A program made the position numbers and the translations under genes. This document shows positions 9,017 to 15,702 of a stretch of 64,000 bases of DNA, in pieces. Location of the stretch: contig FSRD01000001.1 in the NCBI GenBank assembly GCA_900129675.1, positions 1,787,501-1,851,500 on the forward strand, in the 5' to 3' direction. Under the pieces are notes generated by a model, which was not told where the DNA came from, did not search any database, and saw nothing but the letters and a program-made list of their open reading frames with translations. Position 1 is the stretch's first letter. Each line of letters opens with the position of its first letter. The stretch is from Bradyrhizobium erythrophlei. Lineage in GTDB: Bacteria > Pseudomonadota > Alphaproteobacteria > Rhizobiales > Xanthobacteraceae.

Positions 9017-9036
9017 AGGGCCCGGAAACGGGCTCT
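9017..9036. other. Hairpin between hpf and ptsN
   Basis: Eight-base-pair stem (AGGGCCCG 9017-9024 with CGGGCTCT 9029-9036) closed by a GAAA tetraloop, one G-T wobble. No T-run follows, so it is not a standard intrinsic terminator; it may stabilise the hpf transcript end. A sigma-54-like promoter begins 8 bp later. Confidence 0.5.
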
Positions 9037-9043
9037 CGGGAGT

Positions 9044-9059
9044 TGGCACCGGTCATGCG
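9044..9059 (+). promoter_or_regulatory. Candidate sigma-54 (-24/-12) promoter upstream of ptsN
   Basis: TGGCACCGGTCATGCG has the invariant GG and GC exactly ten bases apart and matches TGGCAC at the -24 element; it departs from the TGGCACG-N4-TTGCW consensus at three positions. It lies about 125 bp upstream of the ptsN ATG. No enhancer site was identified, so this remains a candidate. Confidence 0.4.
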
Positions 9060-9181
9060 TTGGAGTAGAAGCCCCCAAATCGGGACCCGGGCCTAAGCCC
9101 GCCTCCCGTCTCATCTTCTTGACGCCGCCGCACTAAAACCTATCTCGCACCCTGACGGTTCAATTCACCTCGGAACGCCCC

Positions 9182-9643
9182 ATGACGATTACCGATCTGG
9201 TCGCACCCGAGGCGATCCTCCCGGCGTTGAAGGTCATCAGCAAGAAGCAGGCGTTGCAGGAACTCAGCGCCCGGGCCGCCACCTTGACCGGGCAGAACGA
9301 GCGCTCGATTTTCGAAGTGCTGCTGCAGCGGGAGAAGCTTGGAACCACGGCCGTCGGCTATGGCGTCGCCATCCCCCACGGCAAGCTGCCCAAACTGGAA
9401 AAGCTGTTCGGGTTTTTCGCCCGTCTCGAACGCCCGATCGACTTCGAGGCGATGGACGGTCAGCCGGTCGACCTCGTGTTCCTGCTGCTGGCGCCGGAAG
9501 GCGCGGGCGCCGATCATTTGAAGGCATTGGCGCGGATCGCGCGACTGCTGCGCGACCAGGACGTCGCCAAGAAGCTGCGCGCCTCGCGCGACGCCCAGGC
9601 GATCTATTCGGTGCTGGCTTTGCCGCCGGCGAGTGCGGCGTAA
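9182..9643 (+). CDS. ptsN: PTS IIA-like nitrogen regulatory protein PtsN
   Basis: EIIA-Ntr of the nitrogen-related phosphotransferase system, which receives phosphate from NPr and regulates potassium, nitrogen and other processes. It has 153 residues with the EIIA fold; the phosphorylated His is in GYGVAIPHGKLPKL (about residue 66), followed by FFARLERPIDFEAMDGQPVDLVFLLLAPE, the family core. The start ATG at 9182 is the first in frame and gives the usual family N-terminus (MTITDLVAPEAILP). It ends 8 bp before a convergent acetyltransferase gene. Confidence 0.95.
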   Translation: MTITDLVAPEAILPALKVISKKQALQELSARAATLTGQNERSIFEVLLQREKLGTTAVGYGVAIPHGKLPKLEKLFGFFARLERPIDFEAMDGQPVDLVFLLLAPEGAGADHLKALARIARLLRDQDVAKKLRASRDAQAIYSVLALPPASAA

Positions 9644-9651
9644 GGCTTCGA

Positions 9652-10188
9652 TCAGCAATGCGTTGAGGCGCCGGTCAGCGTGCCAAGCGTTCGCGACAAA
9701 TACCGCACCGTCTTGCTGTCGTTGTGGATGCTGGCGCTACCCACTTCGACAAATCCCAACGCGGCATGGAAAGCGTCCGATTCCGGGTTCGGAGGGCACG
9801 TGTTGACTTCGCAGACGATACGATCGTGTCCCGCCCGCACCGCATGTTCAAACAGATCCAGATAAAGCCGGCGCGCGCAGCCGCGCCCGCGAGCGGATGA
9901 TGCGACCACGACCCGGTCGACATAAACGAAGCGCGGATAGCGCGCGCGGAACCAGAGGAAATTCGGACTGTCGTATTGGGCATCCTGGTCGAGGGCGAGG
10001 ATGAACGCATCCAGATTGCCAATTCTTCGCGCGAGGAATGCCTGTTTGACGAGGTGCTGGAGCCGCGCCGGGTCAAGTGAGGACAGTTCCTGCGCATGGG
10101 CGTTGTTGAGGACGAGCAGCGTCTCGCCGAGCGGCGCGGTCGGCGATGCGTCCACGCCCGTGATGGATTGAAGCTCACCGTCAGTCAT
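9652..10188 (-). CDS. GNAT family N-acetyltransferase
   Basis: A 178-residue acetyltransferase of the GNAT fold with unknown acceptor. The acetyl-CoA-binding motif A appears as VYVDRVVVASSARGRGCARRLYLDLFEHA, including the R-G-x-G-x-A pyrophosphate loop. Motif B follows as CEVNTCPPNPESDAFHAALGFVEVG. The start ATG at 10188 (MTDGELQ) is preferred; the longer open frame upstream runs through an intergenic repeat. It is a monocistronic gene convergent with ptsN. Confidence 0.85.
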   Translation of the reverse strand: MTDGELQSITGVDASPTAPLGETLLVLNNAHAQELSSLDPARLQHLVKQAFLARRIGNLDAFILALDQDAQYDSPNFLWFRARYPRFVYVDRVVVASSARGRGCARRLYLDLFEHAVRAGHDRIVCEVNTCPPNPESDAFHAALGFVEVGSASIHNDSKTVRYLSRTLGTLTGASTHC

Positions 10189-10225
10189 GTGACCCGTCCA
10201 GCAGCGTAGCCGTTCAACTTCCTGG

Positions 10226-10277
10226 AGCGTTTTCGAGCGAAGTGGATACCGGTTCGCGTCAAGAAAACGCGTCAAAA
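10226..10277. repeat. 52-bp dispersed repeat, copy 1
   Basis: A sequence beginning AGCGTTTTCGAGCGAAGTGG and ending AAGAAAACGCGTCAAAA, with internal complementarity between GCGTTTTC and GAAAACGC. A near-identical copy occurs at 30158-30209 just upstream of accD. Both are intergenic. A separate hairpin follows at 10286-10324. Confidence 0.8.
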
Positions 10278-10285
10278 AAGGAAAT

Positions 10286-10324
10286 AGAGCCCCGTTCCGA
10301 TTCAATCGGAACGGAAAAGGCTCT
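10286..10324 (-). terminator. Long hairpin at the 3' end of the tautomerase gene
   Basis: Perfect 11-bp arms (CCGTTCCGATT 10292-10302 and its complement 10304-10314) around one base, extended by outer GAGCC/GGCTC arms. It lies exactly at the 3' end of the minus-strand gene that stops at 10323. On that strand it is followed by TATTTCCTTTTTTG, a T-rich tail, so it could terminate that transcript. Confidence 0.5.
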
Positions 10325-10712
10325 AGGCTGGTGCGTACTGCATTTCGCCGTTGCCAAATGACCAATCCTCCCGCGCCGAATCGATCAAATTGATGAACAC
10401 GTCCTGCTTCCGCACGCCCGCTCGCGCGTGAAGATCGTCGGCGATCTTGCGGTAAAACGCCTTTTTCACATCCGTGCTTCGTCCTGCGACCCAGAAAACC
10501 TGGATAAAAATGATGCCCGGCGTGTAATCGATTCCAAGATAGCCTTCGGACGGGTAGATCAGCTGCTCGGCGGCGTGACGGGTGATGATCTGGAATTTGT
10601 CGTGCTGCGGCACTTTGGCAATTTCGATCATCGCGGCGTAAACGACCTCGCTGATTACCTGGGCCAATTCCGGTGTCGCGGCATCGCCGATATCTATTCT
10701 TACCAGAGGCAT
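10323..10712 (-). CDS. Tautomerase superfamily enzyme, malonate semialdehyde decarboxylase-like
   Basis: A 129-residue tautomerase-superfamily protein that would expose an N-terminal Pro after Met removal. Counting from Pro1, Asp37 (VPQHD), an Arg in AGRS at 77, and Trp and Phe in DWSFG match the catalytic and pocket residues I recall for malonate semialdehyde decarboxylase (Pro1, Asp37, Arg73, Arg75, DWSFG). The length is the same. The equivalent of Arg73 seems to be Ala, so activity may differ. It is the second gene of a marR-tautomerase operon (52 bp gap) and faces a cis-CaaD-like gene across the operator. The likely product, if active, is acetaldehyde from malonate semialdehyde; inferred. 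Confidence 0.8.
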   Translation of the reverse strand: MPLVRIDIGDAATPELAQVISEVVYAAMIEIAKVPQHDKFQIITRHAAEQLIYPSEGYLGIDYTPGIIFIQVFWVAGRSTDVKKAFYRKIADDLHARAGVRKQDVFINLIDSAREDWSFGNGEMQYAPA

Positions 10713-10764
10713 TGTGGACCTTTCGCTGGATCGGCTGGGTTGATGCCCTCAGGGCTGTGCAAGC

Positions 10765-11184
10765 TCAAACCTGTGCTGCCTTCCGGTTTAGCTTAGACTG
10801 AATCGCGTAAACGGCCGCTTTTTCATCCCCGAGCCGCGCCTGCATCGTTTGCTGCGCTTTCGCCCAAAGCGGAAGCGCCTTTTCAAACCTCGTCCTGCCC
10901 TTGGCGGTCAAGCTGACGATCTTGCTGCGCTCATCCTGTCCCCCGGACAGCTGCACATGGCCCGAGCGTTCGAGCACTTTCAGATTTCGGCCGAGCGTGC
11001 TGCGATCGAGATCGACGATGCGCGCCAGCTCGCTGATCGTCGGCTGCCCCGCTTCCGATATCCGGCGCAGCAGGCGGAACATCGTGATCTTCAGACCTGA
11101 CGGCTCAAGTGCCTCATCATAGATCTGCGTCGCCGCCAGCGCCGCCTGTCGCAAGGACGTGCATAGACAGGGGTCATCATTCAT
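10765..11184 (-). CDS. MarR family transcriptional regulator
   Basis: A 139-residue winged-helix regulator. The core is FRLLRRISEAGQPTISELARIVDLDRSTLGRNLKVLERSGHVQL (helices 2-4), and the wing is GGQDERSKIVSLTAKGR. The N-terminus has Cys residues (CLCTS), which could be redox- or ligand-sensing. I chose ATG 11184 (MNDDPCLC); an earlier in-frame start at 11205 would overlap the operator palindrome 11189-11202. It controls, by inference, its own operon (with the tautomerase gene downstream) and the divergent cis-CaaD-like gene. Confidence 0.9.
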   Translation of the reverse strand: MNDDPCLCTSLRQAALAATQIYDEALEPSGLKITMFRLLRRISEAGQPTISELARIVDLDRSTLGRNLKVLERSGHVQLSGGQDERSKIVSLTAKGRTRFEKALPLWAKAQQTMQARLGDEKAAVYAIQSKLNRKAAQV

Positions 11185-11188
11185 ATTA

Positions 11189-11202
11189 CGGGTATATACC
11201 CG
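11189..11202. promoter_or_regulatory. Operator palindrome for the MarR regulator
   Basis: CGGGTATATACCCG is a perfect 14-bp palindrome just 5 bp upstream of the marR ATG and 45 bp upstream of the divergent tautomerase-superfamily gene. Position, symmetry and AT-rich centre fit a MarR-family operator that controls both transcription units. Binding is inferred. Confidence 0.7.
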
Positions 11203-11246
11203 CATAAGCGTGCCGTCAACGAACCATCCATGACAGGGAGATCAAA

Positions 11247-11687
11247 ATGCCGACATATCACTGCACGTCGCCTGCCGGCCTGCTCGACGCAGGCAAGAAA
11301 TCGGCGATCGCCGCCGAAATCACGCGCATCCATAATGCGGTGACCGGCGCGGCCTCGTTCTTTGCGCAGGTGATCTACACCGATGTTGCCAAAGGCAACC
11401 ACTTCATGGGCGGCGCGCCGCTCGCATCGGAGCAGATCTTCGTTCATGGGTTCATTCGTGCCGGCCGCAGCGTTCCCGACCGCCAGCGGCTCGTGACCGA
11501 AATGGTGACCGCGATCGCCGATCTCTCGGGACTCACGAAGCGTCTGGTGTGGGTTTACCTGACTGAGATTCCGGCAAGGCAGATGGCCGAATACGGCCAC
11601 ATCCTTCCCGAGCCGGGCGATGAGAGAGCCTGGCTGGACGGGCTTCCGGAAGAAGACCGGGCCTACATGCACTCGGTTGGCAAATAA
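11247..11687 (+). CDS. cis-3-chloroacrylic acid dehalogenase-like tautomerase
   Basis: A 146-residue protein of the cis-CaaD subgroup of the tautomerase superfamily. Numbered from Pro1 (after Met removal), all six residues known as essential in cis-CaaD are present at the identical positions: Pro1, His28 (RIHNAVTG), Arg70 and Arg73 (FIRAGRS), Tyr103 (VWVYLTE) and Glu114 (RQMAEYG). Known members hydrate cis-3-haloacrylates or acetylenic acids to malonate semialdehyde; Cg10062 of Corynebacterium has the same six residues but poor dehalogenase activity, so the substrate is open. It has a good ribosome site (GGGAG) and is divergent from marR. Confidence 0.88.
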   Translation: MPTYHCTSPAGLLDAGKKSAIAAEITRIHNAVTGAASFFAQVIYTDVAKGNHFMGGAPLASEQIFVHGFIRAGRSVPDRQRLVTEMVTAIADLSGLTKRLVWVYLTEIPARQMAEYGHILPEPGDERAWLDGLPEEDRAYMHSVGK

Positions 11688-11725
11688 GAATGCATGCACG
11701 AGCGTGACGCGGTTCAAAGACAATA

Positions 11726-11764
11726 CGGGCGTCTGTACCCGGCCAAGCCGATGACAGACGCCCG
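11726..11764 (+). terminator. Strong hairpin downstream of the cis-CaaD-like gene
   Basis: Perfect 11-bp arms, CGGGCGTCTGT (11726-11736) and ACAGACGCCCG (11754-11764), around a 17-base loop, 39 bp after the stop codon. There is no T-run, so it may be a stabilising hairpin or an imperfect terminator. The remaining bases up to 11887 hold short GTCAGTG/CGGCAAGG repeats and no gene. Confidence 0.45.
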
Positions 11765-11887
11765 CGCGCCTCAAATTCTGATGTAGCGCACTGTCAGCCG
11801 CGAACGGCTACTGTCAGTGACCGTCACAAGCTCCTGCGTCAGTGTGACACCGGCAAGGGCCGGGTCAGTGCCACCGGCAAGGCCGCG

Positions 11888-12154
11888 TCAGTGAACGCTG
11901 ACGGCCTGCAGCTCATTGCTCCATGCGTTCGCGACCGCCGCTTCGCGGCTGTCGGTCAGCATGATCGGTGTGCCGTCGGCGGCATGCAGCGCGAAAAGCT
12001 TCAGTCCCGGCGCGATCTTCGGCGCCTGGGGAAACAGTCCCGGCACGTCTTCGGAACGGACTTGCTTTACGTAGGCGATATGACCCTCGCCCAGATGGGC
12101 CAGCGCCTCGATCGTGACGCTTTCGGGTTCGAACGTCGTACTCACTTCACTCAT
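11888..12154 (-). CDS. DUF1150 family protein
   Basis: An 88-residue protein resembling the DUF1150 family of alphaproteobacteria, which usually lies beside small heat-shock genes, as here. The core is LAHLGEGHIAYVKQVRSEDVPGLFPQAPKIAPGLKLFALHAADGTPIMLTDSREAA, rich in short beta strands. No signal peptide or membrane segment; function unknown. It is downstream of hsp20 on the same strand (50 bp gap) and is probably co-transcribed, hence likely heat-induced. Confidence 0.88.
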   Translation of the reverse strand: MSEVSTTFEPESVTIEALAHLGEGHIAYVKQVRSEDVPGLFPQAPKIAPGLKLFALHAADGTPIMLTDSREAAVANAWSNELQAVSVH

Positions 12155-12204
12155 GGTCTCGACTCCTCTGTCAGACTAAGCGGTCGAGTCCGCTCCTCGT
12201 TCCA

Positions 12205-12630
12205 TTATTCGTGTTCATTGATAGCAATTGTCTTAACGACCCTTTCAGGTTCCGGCCTGGCGAGGTCGATCGACAACAGCCCGTTTTTCAGATCCGCGCC
12301 CAGCACCTGCATCCCCTCCGCCAGCACGAAGGTGCGCTGGAAGTGGCGCGCGGCGATGCCGCGATGGATGTATTGCCGGGCCTTGTCGTCCTGCTGGCGG
12401 CCCCGGATCACGAGCTGGTTTTCCTCAATCGTTACATCGAGTTGGTCGCGGGTAAATCCCGCCACCGCCAGCGTGATGCGTAAGTGTTCGGGTTGGCCGT
12501 TATTACGGTCGCACCGCTCGATATTGTAGGGCGGATAACCGTCGGCGCCTTTGACGACGCGGTCGAGCGCACGCTCGATTTCGTCGAATCCCAGCAGGAA
12601 CGGACTTGATAACGAAGGAACACGAGACAT
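12205..12630 (-). CDS. Small heat-shock protein, Hsp20 family
   Basis: ATP-independent holdase chaperone of 141 residues. It has a short N-terminal arm with PFLLGFDEIERALDRV (typical of class A rhizobial sHsps and E. coli IbpA), an alpha-crystallin domain (about 40-125) from YPPYNIERC to the signature GLLSIDLARPEPE (G-x-L-x-I-x-L), and a short tail. Start ATG 12630 is placed by AGAGGA 6-11 bp upstream. Its leader folds into a ROSE-like thermometer that hides this Shine-Dalgarno. Confidence 0.92.
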   Translation of the reverse strand: MSRVPSLSSPFLLGFDEIERALDRVVKGADGYPPYNIERCDRNNGQPEHLRITLAVAGFTRDQLDVTIEENQLVIRGRQQDDKARQYIHRGIAARHFQRTFVLAEGMQVLGADLKNGLLSIDLARPEPERVVKTIAINEHE

Positions 12631-12710
12631 TACAAAGTCCTCTCGAAGCGACTTTGAGGGGCCCTTGCGGCACCCCATTCGACCGGATGGCGATCTTGCC
12701 GTCCGGTCAC
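12631..12710 (-). promoter_or_regulatory. ROSE-like RNA thermometer in the hsp20 leader
   Basis: Read on the minus strand, the 80 nt before the hsp20 ATG form three hairpins: GACCGGA...TCCGGTC (12681-12708), GGGG...CCCC (12658-12676), and a start-proximal one at 12633-12656. In the last, CAAAGTC pairs fully with GACTTTG and a TCGCT stretch faces the AGAGGA ribosome site. A U-Y-G-C-U stretch opposite the Shine-Dalgarno is the hallmark of ROSE elements, which are well known before Bradyrhizobium small heat-shock genes. The fold was drawn by hand. Confidence 0.7.
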
Positions 12711-12816
12711 CAGGGAATATGGGGGCGATTCGGATACGGTTCAAGCCTCTGTAGAACCGCGACTAAATGACCAGAATGTAATTCCGGGACCCCGTTATGG
12801 ATATCCGGAGGAGGAG

Positions 12817-13908
12817 CTATGGGCCGACCCGCTGGCGGCCGTCGGCGGTAAATAGATGCAGCTTGTCCGGCGCCGCGATCGCCCTGATCCGCTCGCCGAT
12901 GGCGGGCCCGATGGCGCCGGGGATCCGCACCAGCACCTCTCCGGGCGGCAATTCGCCGGGGTTGGCGGCGACGCCCTGCACATCGCGCTCGCGGGTGCCG
13001 TAGATGAAGGTTTCGGCGCCGACGCGCTCGATCGCCTCGACAGTAAGGCCAAGCGCTATGCCGCCGGCGACGGTTTCGTTCGAGACGACGAAGTCCTCGG
13101 GCCGGATTCCCAGAATGCCGGCGTCGTTGATGCGGCTGTCGCCGGCCAATTGCGATTTGAGTTCATCGGCGCTTAGCGGCATCAGGTTCATCGGCGGCGC
13201 GCCGATGAAGGAGGCGACGAAGGTGGTCGCGGGCTTCTGGTAGATGTCGAGCGGATTGCCGACCTGCTCGACCTGGCCGCCATTCATGACCACGAGGATG
13301 TCGGCCAGCGTCATCGCCTCGAGCTGGTCGTGGGTGACGTAGATCGATGTCGTGTTCAGCCGGCGCTGCAATTTCCGGATTTCGACCCGCATCGCGATGC
13401 GCAGCTTGGCGTCGAGATTCGACAACGGCTCGTCGAACAGAAATACTTTTGGCTGGCGCACGATGGCGCGGCCCATTGCGACGCGCTGGCGCTGGCCGCC
13501 GGAAAGCTGCCCCGGCTTGCGGTCCAGCATCGCGCCGAGTTCGAGAATTCGCGCGGCTTCCTGAACGCGGGTGTCGATTTCCGGCTGCGGCATTCGGCGG
13601 TTGCGCAGGCCATAGGCCATGTTGTTGTAGACGCTCATATGCGGATAGAGCGCATAATTCTGGAACACCATCGCGATGTCGCGCTCGGCCGGCTCGACCT
13701 GGTTGACGATCCGTCCGCCGATGTCGATCTCGCCGCTGGAAATGGTCTCCAGCCCCGCCACCATGCGCAACAGCGTGGACTTGCCGCAGCCGGAGGGGCC
13801 GACCAGCACGCAGAACTGACCATCGGCCACGTCGACATCGACGCCTTTGATGGCCTCGAATCCGTTGGGGTAGGCCTTGCGGACATTGCGCAGCGTTACG
13901 TTCGCCAT
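12817..13908 (-). CDS. ugpC: sn-glycerol-3-phosphate ABC transporter ATP-binding protein UgpC
   Basis: ATPase of the glycerol-3-phosphate importer, 363 residues, of the MalK/UgpC type. Motifs: Walker [11 protein letters not shown]-loop [10 protein letters not shown], signature [15 protein letters not shown], Walker [15 protein letters not shown], switch YVTHDQ. The C-terminal regulatory OB-like domain (about 235-363) begins at [11 protein letters not shown]. It is the last gene of ugpBAEC, 1 bp after ugpE, so translation is probably coupled. Confidence 0.93.
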   Translation of the reverse strand: MANVTLRNVRKAYPNGFEAIKGVDVDVADGQFCVLVGPSGCGKSTLLRMVAGLETISSGEIDIGGRIVNQVEPAERDIAMVFQNYALYPHMSVYNNMAYGLRNRRMPQPEIDTRVQEAARILELGAMLDRKPGQLSGGQRQRVAMGRAIVRQPKVFLFDEPLSNLDAKLRIAMRVEIRKLQRRLNTTSIYVTHDQLEAMTLADILVVMNGGQVEQVGNPLDIYQKPATTFVASFIGAPPMNLMPLSADELKSQLAGDSRINDAGILGIRPEDFVVSNETVAGGIALGLTVEAIERVGAETFIYGTRERDVQGVAANPGELPPGEVLVRIPGAIGPAIGERIRAIAAPDKLHLFTADGRQRVGP

Positions 13909-13909
13909 T

Positions 13910-14758
13910 TCACTTTTCCGTCTCGATCAGGCCCTTGACGAAGAGGCGTTGCATCAGCACGACGACCGCGACCGGCGGCAGCATCGCAAGCACGGCGGTC
14001 GCCATCGCCACCTGCCACTCGGTCAGTGCGTCATGCACGTCGATAATCTTCTTGATGCCGATGACGATGGTCTGCATGTCGTCGCGGGTCGTAATCAGGA
14101 GCGGCCAGAGATACTGATTCCAGCCGTAGATGAAGAGGATGACGAACAATGCTGCGATGTTGGTCACCGAAAGCGGCAGCAACGTATCCCAGAAAAACCG
14201 GATCGGTCCGGCGCCGTCGATCTTCGAGGCTTCGACCAGTTCCTTCGGCACCGTCATGAAAAACTGGCGAAACAACAGCGTCGCGGTTGCGGAAGCGATC
14301 AACGGCAGGATCAGCCCGGCATAGGAATCCAGCATGTGCAGGTCGCTGGTGATCTTGTAGGTCGGAAAGATGCGCACCTCGACCGGCAGCATCAGCGTGA
14401 TGAAGATGGTCCAGAACGCCGTCATCCGGAACGGGAACGAGAAGAACACGATCGCATAGGCCGAGATGATCGAGATCGCGATTTTCCCGACCGCAATCCC
14501 GATCGCCATGATCAGGCTGTTGAGCATCATGACGCCGACCGCCTGCCGCGTGGTCTTGCCGGTACCTGACACGATGGTGTTCCAGTAGGTCTCCAGCCCA
14601 TGCGAGCCGGGATAAAGCGGCATCTGGCCGTTGGCGATGACGGTGTTGTCGTGGGTCGAGGCGATGATCGCCAGATAGACCGGGAAGGCGACGATAGCGA
14701 CGCCGGCCAGAAGGATCAGATGGGGCAGCAGGTTTCCAAAACGGCGATGCTCGATCAT
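13910..14758 (-). CDS. ugpE: sn-glycerol-3-phosphate ABC transporter permease UgpE
   Basis: Inner-membrane permease of 282 residues with six hydrophobic helices, starting [25 protein letters not shown]. The EAA loop that contacts the ATPase is [28 protein letters not shown]. The start is ATG 14758 (MIEHRRFG), 5 bp after the ugpA stop. A much longer open frame extends upstream, but that part is an antisense-frame reading of ugpA and is not a fusion. Confidence 0.92.
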   Translation of the reverse strand: MIEHRRFGNLLPHLILLAGVAIVAFPVYLAIIASTHDNTVIANGQMPLYPGSHGLETYWNTIVSGTGKTTRQAVGVMMLNSLIMAIGIAVGKIAISIISAYAIVFFSFPFRMTAFWTIFITLMLPVEVRIFPTYKITSDLHMLDSYAGLILPLIASATATLLFRQFFMTVPKELVEASKIDGAGPIRFFWDTLLPLSVTNIAALFVILFIYGWNQYLWPLLITTRDDMQTIVIGIKKIIDVHDALTEWQVAMATAVLAMLPPVAVVVLMQRLFVKGLIETEK

Positions 14759-14763
14759 GGCGA

Positions 14764-15645
14764 TCAGTAATGAACCTTCTTTTCGACATAGCGAAACTGA
14801 AATGCGGTCAGCGCGACCACGATCACCATCAGGATCACCGATTGCGCCGCCGAACCGCCGAGATCGGTGCCGACCTTGCCGTCCTGGAATACCTTGTAGA
14901 CCAGCGTCTGCGTGGCGCCGTTGGGGCCGCCGCCGGTCGCGGTGTCGATGATGCCGAGCGTGTTGAAAAAGACATAGGTGATGTTGACGATGATCAGGAA
15001 GAACGTCGTCGGCGACAACAGCGGGAAGATGATGGTCCAGAACCGCCGCATCGGCCTGGCGCCGTCGATCGCGGCCGCCTCGATCACGCTTTTGGGGATC
15101 GCCTGCAGGCCGGCGAGGAAGAAGAGGAAATTGTAGCTGATCTGGTTCCAGACCGCGACGATGACGACGAGGATCATCGCATGCGTGCCGTTGAGCACCG
15201 GATTCCAGTCGACGCCGTTGCGCTGCAGCGCGCGTGCGATCATGCCGAGGCCGGGCTGGAACATGAAGATGAAGAGCACGCTGGCAACCGCCGGCGCCAC
15301 CGCATAGGGCACGATGAGAAAGGTACGATAGATCTGGACGCCGCGGATGTTGCGGTTCGCCATCACCGCGAGCAAGAGGCCGAGCGTCAGCGAGAAGAAC
15401 GCCACCAGCGCCGAGAACACGAAGGTGACGCCGATCGCGTGATAGTACTCGGGCGTTTGCAGCAGACTGAGATAGTTTTCGAACCAGACGAACTCGGTCG
15501 AGAGCCCGAAGGCGTCCTGCACCAGAAACGACTGCTGCAGGGCCTGCAGCGCCGGCCAGTAGAAAAAGATCAGTGAGACCGCAAGCTGCGGCAGGATCAA
15601 CAGACAGGGCAGCAGCTTGCCTGAGAAGATCGCCCGGTTTTCCAT
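14764..15645 (-). CDS. ugpA: sn-glycerol-3-phosphate ABC transporter permease UgpA
   Basis: Second permease subunit, 293 residues, six transmembrane helices (first: LLPCLLILPQLAVSLIFFYWPAL). The EAA motif is IPKSVIEAAAIDGARPMRRFWTIIFPLLSP. The start ATG at 15645 (MENRAIFSG) is preferred over an in-frame upstream codon because it gives the usual family N-terminus. It lies between ugpB (57 bp upstream) and ugpE. Confidence 0.92.
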   Translation of the reverse strand: MENRAIFSGKLLPCLLILPQLAVSLIFFYWPALQALQQSFLVQDAFGLSTEFVWFENYLSLLQTPEYYHAIGVTFVFSALVAFFSLTLGLLLAVMANRNIRGVQIYRTFLIVPYAVAPAVASVLFIFMFQPGLGMIARALQRNGVDWNPVLNGTHAMILVVIVAVWNQISYNFLFFLAGLQAIPKSVIEAAAIDGARPMRRFWTIIFPLLSPTTFFLIIVNITYVFFNTLGIIDTATGGGPNGATQTLVYKVFQDGKVGTDLGGSAAQSVILMVIVVALTAFQFRYVEKKVHY

Positions 15646-15702
15646 GATGCCTCGCTGGAGGGATCGCGGCCGGGTCAACCCCGGCCACGATCCTCGTCGC
15701 TG

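Noticed and set aside
12797..12845. Ten-codon plus-strand frame with a very good GGAGGAGGAG site (ATGGGCCGACCC...)
   Set aside because: It overlaps the ugpC 3' end and is too short to support; probably chance.
13910..15688. 592-codon minus frame suggesting a UgpA-UgpE fusion
   Set aside because: The upstream part is a different frame across ugpA; UgpA itself is intact in its own frame, and UgpE starts at 14758.
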